The notes under the pieces are model-generated. The model ran no database searches and was not told where the DNA came from. It worked only from the letters and a program-made list of their open reading frames with translations. The position numbers and the translations under genes were made by a program. A stretch of 5,303 nucleotides of DNA from Pseudomonadota bacterium (GTDB lineage Bacteria; Pseudomonadota; Gammaproteobacteria; Burkholderiales; Burkholderiaceae_D). The stretch spans positions 1 through 5,303 of the forward strand of contig JAEYIG010000169.1 in NCBI GenBank assembly GCA_023409175.1, written 5' to 3'. Shown piece after piece: positions 1 to 5,184 of this stretch (positions are counted from its first letter, which is position 1; every line of letters begins with the position of its first letter).

Positions 1-1
1 A

Positions 2-448
2 AAAAGCAAACTTTTGCTTCTGTCTGTGCTCCCTGTAGTATTTTTGGCTGCCGGATGCCAGACCACTGCCTTTCATCGCGCTCAAGTCCAGGATAATTCC
101 ACCGACCGTATTTCAGTAGGAACGGTACAAAAAGAAGTTCGTGTTGGTATGAGTGGAGCTGAAGTTGCTCAGGTACTTGGCTCTCCCAATATCGTTTCAA
201 CGGATGAACAACGTCGTGAAGTCTGGATTTATGACAAGATCGCTACCGATCATGCCTATTCAACAAGCAGTGGCGGCATAAGTGCCTTGATATTGGGTTT
301 CGGGTCCGGTGCTGCCGGTGGCGGTGGAGCCGGCTTCAATGCATCCAGCGGGGCATCATCTACCAGCCAGAGAACCCTGACAGTCATTATCAAGTTTGGA
401 GCCGATCACAAGGTAAGAGACTTCGCCTACCACACATCGAGATTCTGA
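2..448 (+). CDS. BamE/SmpA/OmlA-like outer-membrane lipoprotein (5' end outside window)
   Basis: The reading frame is open from the first complete codon, and the visible N-terminus (K-S-K-L-L-L-L-S) looks like the inside of a lipoprotein signal peptide, so the true start lies just left of the window; the TTG at 14 is unlikely to be the start. The lipobox is LAAGC, with Cys at about residue 19 of the visible frame and Gln at +2, predicting outer-membrane sorting by the Lol system. The mature part has VRVGMSGAEVAQVLGSP followed by EVWIYD, matching the SmpA/OmlA (BamE-type) pattern of G-M-S/T, a V-x-x-x-L-G-x-P turn and W-x-Y. A low-complexity Gly/Ser/Ala stretch (about residues 88-118) precedes a final beta segment, TLTVIIKFGADHKVRDF. 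This is probably not the housekeeping BamE but a relative of unknown role. It is followed after 1 nt by a second lipoprotein gene, so it is the first visible gene of an operon. Confidence 0.8.
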   Translation, partial: KSKLLLLSVLPVVFLAAGCQTTAFHRAQVQDNSTDRISVGTVQKEVRVGMSGAEVAQVLGSPNIVSTDEQRREVWIYDKIATDHAYSTSSGGISALILGFGSGAAGGGGAGFNASSGASSTSQRTLTVIIKFGADHKVRDFAYHTSRF

Positions 449-449
449 T

Positions 450-986
450 ATGAAGAAACTGATTATCATTTTCACGGCGCTGATCCTTACCGGATGTGCC
501 ATGGAGCCGCCAAAAGATCTGTTTGTCATGACTCCGAAAATGCTTGAGGACAGACAACTTGAAACACGACGGTATGAAGGTCTTAACGAGGAAGAAATCC
601 TGATCGCCAGTTCGAATGTTTTGCAGGATCTTGGATATACACTCGACAATTCCGAAACGAAGCTGGGTGTCATGACGGCAAGCAAGGTACGTGACACCAA
701 TAAAGGAGCAGAGATAGCTGCCAATGTTTTATTGATATTACTGGGCGCTCCCCCTGCACCCATGAGTAAAGACCAGATTATTCGCGTCTCTCTGGTTACA
801 AAACCCGTCCTGAACGGTAATGGACAACCGCTTCCAAAAAATCATACGGTTCGAGTCATTTTCCAGAAAATCGTCCGTTACAACGACGGTCATACAGTAG
901 AAGAAACGTTGAAAGACACTGAGCTTTATACCGGTTTTCACGACAAGCTCTCCAAATCCGTATTTCTTGAGGCACACAAAATATGA
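450..986 (+). CDS. Predicted outer-membrane lipoprotein, family not recognised (paralogue of next gene)
   Basis: The 178-residue product starts MKKLIIIFTALILTGC, a classic lipoprotein signal with lipobox LTGC (Cys16). Ala at +2 predicts outer-membrane retention. The mature domain has R-R-Y-E-G (residues 40-44), then EEEILIASSNVLQDLGY and KLGVMTASK (71-79), a pattern also found in the next gene. A hydrophobic stretch at about 88-101 (IAANVLLILLG) is too short and too Pro-flanked to be a confident membrane segment. The C-terminus has YTGFHDKLSKSVFL, also echoed in the neighbour. The start is 1 nt after the upstream TGA (TGATATG) with only a weak GAGA Shine-Dalgarno at 439-442, so translation is probably coupled to the upstream gene. 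I cannot assign a function; an envelope role beside a BamE-like protein is inferred from context only. Confidence 0.85.
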   Translation: MKKLIIIFTALILTGCAMEPPKDLFVMTPKMLEDRQLETRRYEGLNEEEILIASSNVLQDLGYTLDNSETKLGVMTASKVRDTNKGAEIAANVLLILLGAPPAPMSKDQIIRVSLVTKPVLNGNGQPLPKNHTVRVIFQKIVRYNDGHTVEETLKDTELYTGFHDKLSKSVFLEAHKI

Positions 987-1408
987 AAAAAATATCATTA
1001 CTTTGTATTCTTCTCGGCACCTTGTGCCTGACTGGTTGTGAAACGACAAAGGATGTTGTCCTGGACAACAATGGGGAAACACAACTGCAAATCCGTAACT
1101 ACCAGAGCCGCTCATTTGATACAGGCGATAAAGAGCGTATCCTGAGAGCCACCATTTCAACGTTACAGGATTTTGGATTTATTATTGAGCGTGCTGATTT
1201 CATGCTTGGCACGGTAACTGCCTATAAGGCGGATGGAATCCATCGAGTCAAAATAACCGTATCGATCCGCCAAAAAGGCAAGGAAAAATCTGTTGTACGC
1301 GCCAATGCACAGTACAGGACCGAACCTATCAAGAACCCGAAAATCTATCAGGATTTCTTCGTCGCACTTGAAAAATCTTTATTCTTGAGTGCGAATGCAG
1401 TTGATTGA
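983..1408 (+). CDS. Predicted outer-membrane lipoprotein, family not recognised (paralogue of preceding gene)
   Basis: The 141-residue product has a lipoprotein signal ending CLTGC (Cys19) with Glu at +2, predicting the outer membrane. Residues 38-82 align by eye with residues 40-79 of the preceding product: R-N-Y, then RILRATISTLQDFGF, then LGTVTAYK. The C-terminal IYQDFFVALEKSLFL matches the neighbour's final block. It lacks the neighbour's hydrophobic insert, so it looks like the minimal form of the shared domain. The start codon overlaps the previous stop as ATGA (983-986), and GAGG at 969-972 lies 10 nt upstream, so translational coupling is likely. It is the last gene of the visible operon, followed by a hairpin at 1473-1498. 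Function is unknown; a duplicate that may act with its partner is an inference. Confidence 0.85.
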   Translation: MKKISLLCILLGTLCLTGCETTKDVVLDNNGETQLQIRNYQSRSFDTGDKERILRATISTLQDFGFIIERADFMLGTVTAYKADGIHRVKITVSIRQKGKEKSVVRANAQYRTEPIKNPKIYQDFFVALEKSLFLSANAVD

Positions 1409-1472
1409 ACCCACCGGATTGCAAAATGGTTTTTCAATACCTGTTAAAAAAACTAAAAGCCGTGTTCGCATA

Positions 1473-1498
1473 AATACCCGCGCTATATCGCGGGTATT
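1473..1498 (+). terminator. Hairpin behind the lipoprotein operon, possible terminator
   Basis: A perfect 10-bp inverted repeat, AATACCCGCG and CGCGGGTATT, flanks a 6-nt loop. The GC-rich core and position 65 nt after the last lipoprotein stop suggest termination. The following bases (CCTGTATTTATAATT) are only loosely T-rich, so termination may be incomplete and the second terminator at 1737-1763 may act as a backup. Confidence 0.55.
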
Positions 1499-1602
1499 CC
1501 TGTATTTATAATTCGCGTACAAATTTTTCTGAGTATGGCACGTCCTTCCAAGGCATCCAGCCATTCTGCAATGTCACAGTTTCCATTCACAAAAGGTTGA
1601 TA
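1483..1602 (-). pseudogene. Possible remnant of a HigB/Gp49-type (RelE/ParE superfamily) toxin gene
   Basis: On the minus strand, 39 codons run from just after a TAG (1603-1605) to a TAG (1483-1485). The peptide includes DIAEWLDALEGRAILRKI followed by C-T-R-I-I-N-T-G. This resembles the N-terminal half of phage-derived Gp49-like/HigB-type toxins, where a W-L-x-x-L motif is followed by a basic R-A-x-x-R-I-x-x-R-I helix and a G-N turn. There is no start codon or Shine-Dalgarno, the motif seems to have a small indel, and the whole C-terminal half of the toxin is missing. No antitoxin is visible beside it. It is short enough to be chance, so the identification is tentative. Confidence 0.27.
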
Positions 1603-1736
1603 CTACCTTGCATCTGATCACAATATATTCAAGGTGTGAACAAACCCTGGAATCTGTTTCGAAAAACATATCCTTACCGGAACAAATGACTTGCTGTTGT
1701 AATAAAAAATAAAAACACAAACCGTCATTCCAAATA

Positions 1737-1763
1737 AAAAAGGAAACCCAAGGTTTCCTTTTT
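1737..1763 (-). terminator. Bidirectional rho-independent terminator
   Basis: A perfect 12-bp stem, AAAAAGGAAACC and GGTTTCCTTTTT, encloses a 3-nt loop. On the minus strand the T-rich arm continues as TTTTTTATTT, a good uridine tract 20 nt after the stop of the periplasmic protein gene. On the plus strand the right arm itself ends in five T, so it can also stop transcripts from the convergent lipoprotein operon. Confidence 0.88.
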
Positions 1764-1783
1764 CGAAAATCATTGTACCGGTT

Positions 1784-2344
1784 TTATCGTTCTGCTTTCT
1801 TGATTCCGGCTGGCAACTCGAAAAGAGACTTATCCTGCTCGCGGTAATTGACATCCGAGTATTCAAACGTGACGATATTTTTCACATCCATTACCTTCAG
1901 GGGAACTTGCTCTCCCGGCTTTCTCCAGGCATAAAACTGGATTTTCCTGTCCTTCGAATCAATTTCGATCAAATACTTTTCAACTTCGTGCCCATTTATC
2001 TTTTCAGTGCCAATAAGCGTTTCTTTGGCACGGTTTTTAATCGCATCAAAAATTCCAATACTTGCCGGCACATTCAAATCAAATGGCCTTTCATAATAGG
2101 TCTTGAGATTCGGATCCAGATACCACATTTTCTTGAGATCTTTTCTTACTATCAGGATTTCTTCCTCACCCATGTCGTTCCTGACGTTTTGACGTGATCT
2201 GTCATCTGCATAGTAGAGCTTGCTGGTATATTTTTTCCCCTTGACAGTAAAATCCAGATTGGCATCAAAAGAAACTGCCCAAGCAGCAGCATTGACAGAA
2301 AACAGCAAGGAAAGCATCAGGATTTTTTCCAAAAACGATCTCAT
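1784..2344 (-). CDS. Secreted periplasmic protein, DUF4412/LolA-like pattern
   Basis: The product is 186 residues. It begins with a Sec signal peptide (charged MRSFLEK, hydrophobic LMLSLLFSVNAA, likely cleavage after AWA at residue 23). The mature protein is almost all predicted beta strand: FDANLDFTVKGKKYTSKLYY, then D-D-R-S-R-Q-N-V-R, then KKMWYLDPNLKTYYE (71-85), then GTEKINGHEVEKYLIE (112-127), and finally SLFELPAGIKK (173-183). The order 'K-M-W-x-L-D-P-x-x-K-x-Y', 'G-x-E-x-x-N-G' and 'L-F-E-L-P-A-G' is typical of the DUF4412/LolA-like half-barrel proteins that hold or sense lipid-like ligands. There is no lipobox, so it should be soluble in the periplasm. AAAGGAAA (2352-2359) lies about 9 nt before the ATG. 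It has its own terminator and no co-directional neighbour close enough to be an operon partner. The ligand is unknown. Confidence 0.8.
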   Translation of the reverse strand: MRSFLEKILMLSLLFSVNAAAWAVSFDANLDFTVKGKKYTSKLYYADDRSRQNVRNDMGEEEILIVRKDLKKMWYLDPNLKTYYERPFDLNVPASIGIFDAIKNRAKETLIGTEKINGHEVEKYLIEIDSKDRKIQFYAWRKPGEQVPLKVMDVKNIVTFEYSDVNYREQDKSLFELPAGIKKAER

Positions 2345-2744
2345 GAAAATGTTTCCTTTCGTATTAATATAAACGAACTGTGGCAGGTTTCATTTTAACA
2401 TGCCCCAAACCACCATGAGTTTATATTTATTGTCTCGCGGAAATAATATCATTCTTTCAAGTAGCTTATCTGCAAAAACCACATGCCAAAGATGACACCA
2501 AAAAACCGGTTTTTGCAGCACTCCTTTGCCGGTGGCAAATTACGAAAACAGTCAATGGCATCACTTACGGAAATAAACAACTACCGTTTCATTGAAATTC
2601 ATTTGTGGAATTAGTGATCGGTTGAAGCGAGCGGCTTCTCTATCCAACCCATTCAAGAGCACATTGGAATTGGACGTATTAAATCCTGAAACAGGCCTGT
2701 ATTTCACGGGACAGTAAAGAACACATATATGGCAAAAAACAAAA
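2345..2744. other. Long intergenic region with palindromes, no convincing gene
   Basis: About 400 nt lie between the periplasmic protein gene and the tRNA terminator. No frame looks like a real gene; the longest ATG-started stretch I traced is 43 codons (2483-2614, plus) without a Shine-Dalgarno. The region holds a cluster of inverted repeats at 2470-2539, a small hairpin GAAGC/GCTTC at 2624-2638 enclosed by GGTT/AACC, and a 10-bp palindrome ACAGGCCTGT at 2691-2700. The promoter of the gene to the left should lie near 2360-2420, but I see no sequence close to consensus there. Confidence 0.6.
2470..2539. repeat. Cluster of nested palindromes
   Basis: Three perfect structures sit in 70 bp. CTGCAAAAACC (2470-2480) pairs with GGTTTTTGCAG (2508-2518) across a 27-nt spacer. 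AAAAACCGGTTTTT (2501-2514) is a 14-bp self-palindrome sharing the same GGTTTTT arm, so the two folds compete. TTTGCC and GGCAAA (2525-2539) form a tight hairpin with a 3-nt loop. Function is unknown: operator sites, a structured RNA or a repeat-family element are all possible. Confidence 0.65.
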
Positions 2745-2776
2745 AACCCGTGTAAACACTTGGTTTTACACGGGTT
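2745..2776 (-). terminator. Rho-independent terminator of tRNA-Leu
   Basis: A perfect 12-bp stem, AACCCGTGTAAA and TTTACACGGGTT, encloses an 8-nt loop. Read on the minus strand it is followed by TTTTGTTTTTTG, a strong uridine tract. It lies 34 nt after the tRNA CCA end and fits as the terminator of the tRNA transcript. Confidence 0.93.
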
Positions 2777-2810
2777 ACTGTTCTTTATTGCACTGCTTTA
2801 AACCAGCTTT

Positions 2811-2895
2811 TGGTGCCGACGGCGAGACTTGAACTCGCACGACTTTCGCCACTACCCCCTCAAGATAGCGTGTCTACCAATTCCACCACGTCGGC
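2811..2895 (-). tRNA. tRNA-Leu (anticodon GAG)
   Basis: The 85-nt gene includes an encoded 3' CCA. The acceptor stem GCCGACG/CGTCGGC pairs perfectly. The D-arm has TGGTGGAATTGGTAGACACG, typical of leucine tRNAs. The anticodon arm CTATC-TTGAGGG-GGTAG carries GAG, which reads CUC and CUU leucine codons. A long variable arm of the class II type follows (TGGCGAAAGTCG), then the T-arm GCGAG-TTCAAGT-CTCGC. It lies 70 nt behind secG on the same strand, as is common in betaproteobacteria, with its own likely promoter and a strong terminator. Mature 3' ends need no CCA addition. Confidence 0.97.
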
Positions 2896-2906
2896 ATAAG
2901 GGTTAG

Positions 2907-2935
2907 ATTATCTCAACAACCGCTCTTTTCATCAA
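2907..2935 (-). promoter_or_regulatory. Likely sigma-70 promoter of tRNA-Leu
   Basis: On the minus strand, TTGATG (2935-2930) and GATAAT (2912-2907) are spaced by 17 nt, a 4/6 and 5/6 match to the consensus hexamers. The -10 ends 11 nt before the mature tRNA 5' end, leaving a primary leader of about 5 nt. It lies in the secG-tRNA gap, so the tRNA need not depend on read-through from secG. Confidence 0.6.
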
Positions 2936-2958
2936 GTTTTTATAGGTGTGAGAGCGGT
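2919..2958. repeat. Inverted repeat in the secG-tRNA gap
   Basis: ACCGCTCT (2919-2926) and AGAGCGGT (2951-2958) are perfect 8-nt complements with a 24-nt loop. The repeat starts 8 nt after the secG stop on the minus strand and spans the -35 region of the tRNA promoter. No uridine tract follows it on the minus strand, so it is not a standard terminator for secG; it may protect the secG mRNA 3' end or be incidental. Confidence 0.5.
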
Positions 2959-2965
2959 AATTTTT

Positions 2966-3370
2966 TTATTTTGATGTATTTTTACCTTGTTCAACTGGCA
3001 CGGTCGCCCCAGGAATGGCTGCTGCACCGGAAACATCCTTATTGACTGAAGGTTCCGGAGCCTTCGGCTGCTCTACGGGAGCGGCCGGTGCGGATTGCAG
3101 TTTTTCGATAATGCCGTTCTGGGCTGGCGCGCGATTATGTCCCATATACGCCATGGCAAGGGTGGAAACAAAGAAAATGACCGCAGCGACAGCCGTCGAT
3201 TTGGACAGGAAATTGGAAGAACCCGACGCACCGAAGAGACTTCCACTTCCAGACGACCCGGCACCGAAAGCAGCGCCCATATCGGCACCTTTACCGTGTT
3301 GCATCAAAACCAAGGCGATAATGGCCAGAGCCGAAATGACCTGAATGATAATAATAATGTTATACAGCAT
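2966..3370 (-). CDS. secG: Protein translocase subunit SecG
   Basis: SecG is the small inner-membrane subunit of SecYEG, which stimulates SecA-driven protein export. The 134-residue product has two membrane segments (about residues 3-22, IIIIIQVISALAIIALVLM, and 57-77, including AVAAVIFFVSTLAMAYM). Between them is the family signature QHGKGADMGAAFGAGSS, then SLFGASGSSNFLSKSTA. The C-terminal tail (about 80-134) is Pro/Ala-rich, a length variation usual in proteobacterial SecG. The start is supported by AAAGGAA (3381-3387) about 10 nt upstream. A second purine run abuts the ATG. The gene begins 26 nt after the tpiA stop, so the two are almost certainly cotranscribed, a pairing common in betaproteobacteria. 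Confidence 0.96.
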   Translation of the reverse strand: MLYNIIIIIQVISALAIIALVLMQHGKGADMGAAFGAGSSGSGSLFGASGSSNFLSKSTAVAAVIFFVSTLAMAYMGHNRAPAQNGIIEKLQSAPAAPVEQPKAPEPSVNKDVSGAAAIPGATVPVEQGKNTSK

Positions 3371-3396
3371 TTTCCTGCTTTTCCTTTAATGACTGG

Positions 3397-4155
3397 TTAG
3401 CCCAACTGGGATGCCTGACGGGCAATGGCCAGAAAATCGGAAGCTTTCAGAGAAGCCCCTCCAATCAGTCCACCGTCAATATCAGGCATTTGCAACAATT
3501 CTTCGGCATTACCCGGTTTCATACTGCCGCCATACAAAATCCGGACACATTCTACTGCATCCGCGTTCTTGCGTATCATTTGTTCCCGCAACATGGCATG
3601 TACCTCTTCCACCGCGAGTGGAGAAGGCGTTTTACCTGTTCCGATCGCCCAAACCGGCTCATAAGCCACAACGATATCGCAAACTTCTCTTTCCTCAAGG
3701 ACTGACAGCACGGCATTGATCTGTCTGCCAACCACCTCAGCGGTTCGGCCATCTTCCTTGTCATACAGGGATTCACCGACACAAACGATTGGTGTCAAAC
3801 CGCCAGCCAGGGCTCTCTGAACCTTATTGGCAACCAGTTCGTCGGATTCATTACAGTATTCACGCCGTTCCGAGTGACCGACAATGACATACTTGCAACC
3901 GAAATCCAATAACATGCGCGTTGAAATCTGACCCGTATAAGCACCGACTGCATGCGCAGAAACATCCTGAGCTCCCAATGCGACATTGGTTCCCTCGAGC
4001 CCTATCTGACATTGTGGCAGATAAGGGAACGGAACACAGATCGCCAGGTCGCAGTCAATACCTGCCAGCCCTTCCCTGATGCCGCTTAACAATTCGGCAT
4101 TCATGGACAGGCTGCCATTCATTTTCCAGTTTCCGACTATCAGTTTACGTCGCAT
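3397..4155 (-). CDS. tpiA: Triose-phosphate isomerase
   Basis: TpiA interconverts dihydroxyacetone phosphate and glyceraldehyde 3-phosphate in glycolysis and gluconeogenesis, in the cytoplasm. With the ATG at 4155 the product is 252 residues, the usual bacterial length. All key features are present: GNWKMNG with catalytic Lys11, [11 protein letters not shown] with His94, the [13 protein letters not shown] block with Glu166 and the flexible loop 6, then ILYGGSMKP (207-214), and the phosphate-binding [10 protein letters not shown] (228-236). The start is chosen at 4155 because AGGGAA (4160-4165) lies just upstream. A TTG six codons earlier would add M-D-S-G-N-R, which precedes the conserved N-terminus and lacks a clear ribosome site. 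It has a sigma-70 promoter in the slyD gap and probably forms an operon with secG. Confidence 0.97.
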   Translation of the reverse strand: MRRKLIVGNWKMNGSLSMNAELLSGIREGLAGIDCDLAICVPFPYLPQCQIGLEGTNVALGAQDVSAHAVGAYTGQISTRMLLDFGCKYVIVGHSERREYCNESDELVANKVQRALAGGLTPIVCVGESLYDKEDGRTAEVVGRQINAVLSVLEEREVCDIVVAYEPVWAIGTGKTPSPLAVEEVHAMLREQMIRKNADAVECVRILYGGSMKPGNAEELLQMPDIDGGLIGGASLKASDFLAIARQASQLG

Positions 4156-4159
4156 GCGG

Positions 4160-4165
4160 TTCCCT
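4160..4165 (-). promoter_or_regulatory. Ribosome binding site deciding the tpiA start
   Basis: AGGGAA on the minus strand ends 4 nt before the ATG at 4155. It supports this ATG over the in-frame TTG at 4173, because the site would lie inside the longer reading frame. Confidence 0.65.
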
Positions 4166-4183
4166 GAATCCAAGCAATCTGAT

Positions 4184-4213
4184 ATTTTAGCGTGCCCGGA
4201 TAATACTGGTCAA
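4184..4213 (-). promoter_or_regulatory. Sigma-70 promoter of tpiA-secG
   Basis: On the minus strand, TTGACC (4213-4208) and TAAAAT (4189-4184) are each a 5/6 match and are spaced by 18 nt. The predicted start near 4177 gives a leader of about 22 nt before the tpiA ATG. It lies in the 84-nt slyD-tpiA gap, where I see no terminator, so slyD read-through may add to expression. Confidence 0.72.
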
Positions 4214-4239
4214 TCATGGAAATGAAACAATAACTTAGG

Positions 4240-4770
4240 TCAATGCAAAACGATGCTTCGGAAATGGTCGTTTCCATTTTCATCGTCATCCTGATCGTCT
4301 ATATCGTTGACATGACCTTGTTCGATTTCCTTTTCAGTAGCGGCACGAACGTCTGTCACGGTAAGTTCAAAACGTAACGCGATGCCCGCCAGCGGATGAT
4401 TGCCATCAAGCACAACTTTCCCGTCTGCTATGTCCGTCACTATATAAATAGCGGGTTCATCAGCCGGGTCTGCATTGTCTGGAACGCCTTCGAATTGCAT
4501 CCCGATTTCAAGCGCTTCGGGAAACAGCTCACGTTCTTCTATTTTGATCAGCGAAGGATCGTATTCACCGAATGCATCTTCCGGTTCTACCTGAATCATG
4601 GTCTTGTAACCGACATCCTGACCGTCAATCGCTTTTTCAAGGGCAGGCAAGGTATCATCATAACCGCCATGGAGATAAACAATCGGTTCCTGACCCTCTT
4701 CGAGCATATTGTTTTGTGCATCAGATAATGTGTAGTGAACAGTCACGACTGTATTCTTGTCAATTTTCAT
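4240..4770 (-). CDS. slyD: SlyD-type FKBP peptidyl-prolyl cis-trans isomerase
   Basis: The 176-residue product matches the SlyD family: an FKBP prolyl isomerase with an inserted chaperone (IF) domain, cytoplasmic, assisting folding of proline-limited proteins. The FKBP half starts MKIDKNTVVTVHYTL and includes YLHGGYDDTLPALEKAIDG (32-50) and EPEDAFGEYDPSL (62-74). The IF domain covers about 70-120. The fold closes with LDGNHPLAGIALRFELTV (121-138) and VRAATEKEIEQGHVN (141-155), all strong SlyD signatures. The tail (about 156-176) is acidic (DIDDQDDDENGND) and ends HFRSIVLH. It lacks the His/Cys-rich nickel-binding tail of E. coli SlyD, so the metal-delivery role for hydrogenase is probably absent. 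AGGAG lies 5 nt before the ATG. It has its own promoter and is followed by tpiA on the same strand. The symbol follows the family; naming as a generic fkpB-like gene is the alternative. Confidence 0.92.
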   Translation of the reverse strand: MKIDKNTVVTVHYTLSDAQNNMLEEGQEPIVYLHGGYDDTLPALEKAIDGQDVGYKTMIQVEPEDAFGEYDPSLIKIEERELFPEALEIGMQFEGVPDNADPADEPAIYIVTDIADGKVVLDGNHPLAGIALRFELTVTDVRAATEKEIEQGHVNDIDDQDDDENGNDHFRSIVLH

Positions 4771-4805
4771 ACGATCTCCTGATGGCCTTGTTACGCAGAT
4801 GAAAA

Positions 4806-4836
4806 ATTATACCTGCTTCACGTAAGTCTTTGTCCA
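4806..4836 (-). promoter_or_regulatory. Likely slyD promoter
   Basis: On the minus strand a perfect -10 TATAAT (4811-4806) is preceded by TGGACA (4836-4831), a 5/6 match to the -35. The spacing of 19 nt is longer than ideal, so the -35 assignment is less sure than the -10. The predicted start near 4799 gives a leader of about 28 nt with a good ribosome site. Confidence 0.6.
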
Positions 4837-4889
4837 TGTATAACATCAACAGCCACAAGCAATCCGTTTTTTTCGATCGAATAATGTCA

Positions 4890-4940
4890 TTTTCAGAAAT
4901 CCACCCTTCATTAAATACCGAATCGGTTTATTTCTGAAAA
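4890..4940. repeat. 11-bp perfect inverted repeat with inner palindrome
   Basis: TTTTCAGAAAT (4890-4900) and ATTTCTGAAAA (4930-4940) are perfect complements separated by 29 nt. Inside lies ACCGA-A-TCGGT (4917-4927), a second dyad. The spacing centres the arms about 40 bp apart, which could suit a looped dimer operator or an RNA hairpin. It lies in the spacer between divergent promoters. No function can be assigned. Confidence 0.6.
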
Positions 4941-5184
4941 GAAACGAAATTTCACGACCATCAAAAAAGGCCCGTCTTTTTATTATTTTTATTTAAAAAA
5001 AACAAAACTAAATATCTGTTTTCTATATAAAAAGGTCATCAAACCGTTATGCGTGTGCAACTTATGGGTGCGAAAACTATTTTTGATATTTCTCAATCTT
5101 TTGTTTGAGCCAGCCTAAACCATTTGAACCTGGCCCAAAACCTGTTGCGAGATTGCAAAATAGATGCAAAAACATAAAAAAGCA

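Larger units (their letters stand above)
1409..1783. other. Convergent intergenic spacer
   Basis: This spacer lies between the ends of two convergent transcription units. It contains an imperfect terminator hairpin near its left end, a strong bidirectional terminator near its right end, and between them a short minus-strand open stretch that may be a decayed toxin gene. No intact gene with a credible start and ribosome binding site is seen on either strand. Confidence 0.7.
4771..5184. other. A/T-rich intergenic region without a gene
   Basis: About 410 nt between divergent transcription starts. It contains the slyD promoter at its left end, a 10-bp palindrome TTCGATCGAA (4872-4881), an 11-bp inverted repeat (4890-4940), and long A and T runs at about 4963-5040. 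Phased A-tracts lie at 5154-5180 upstream of a rightward promoter. No credible coding region is seen; the best short frame is 19 codons at 5049-5108 (plus), without a well-placed Shine-Dalgarno. Confidence 0.65.

Noticed and set aside
356..1160. Long minus-strand open frames antisense to the lipoprotein genes
   Set aside because: They overlap plus-strand genes with clear lipoprotein signals and tight operon spacing, and their products are Ser/Arg/Cys-rich with no recognisable motif.
1618..1866. Minus-strand open frame overlapping the end of the periplasmic protein gene
   Set aside because: It runs through a strong terminator, overlaps a well-supported gene in another frame, and has no ribosome site or motif.
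2483..2614. 43-codon plus-strand frame beginning M-P-K-M-T-P-K-N
   Set aside because: No Shine-Dalgarno, no recognisable motif, it overlaps the palindrome cluster, and its length is within chance.
3015..3719. Plus-strand open frames opposite secG and tpiA
   Set aside because: secG and tpiA carry full family signatures on the minus strand; the opposite frames have no motif or ribosome site and are shadows of coding DNA.
4156..4173. Longer tpiA start at a TTG, adding six residues
   Set aside because: The TTG lacks a clear ribosome site, the AGGGAA motif sits inside this extension just before the ATG at 4155, and TpiA proteins normally begin close to the R-K-L-I-V-G-N-W-K motif.
4964..4981. 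Terminator-like AAAAAGG-CCCG-TCTTTTT with a T-rich tail
   Set aside because: The stem is 7 pairs, mostly A-T with one G-T wobble, and there is no plus-strand gene upstream for it to serve.
5049..5108. 19-codon plus-strand frame, M-R-V-Q-L-M-G
   Set aside because: AAGG lies too far upstream (about 14 nt), the length is within chance, and there is no promoter close by.
5110..5145. tRNA T-arm-like GGTTCAAAT on the minus strand
   Set aside because: The flanking bases do not form a T-stem and no acceptor, D or anticodon arms are present.
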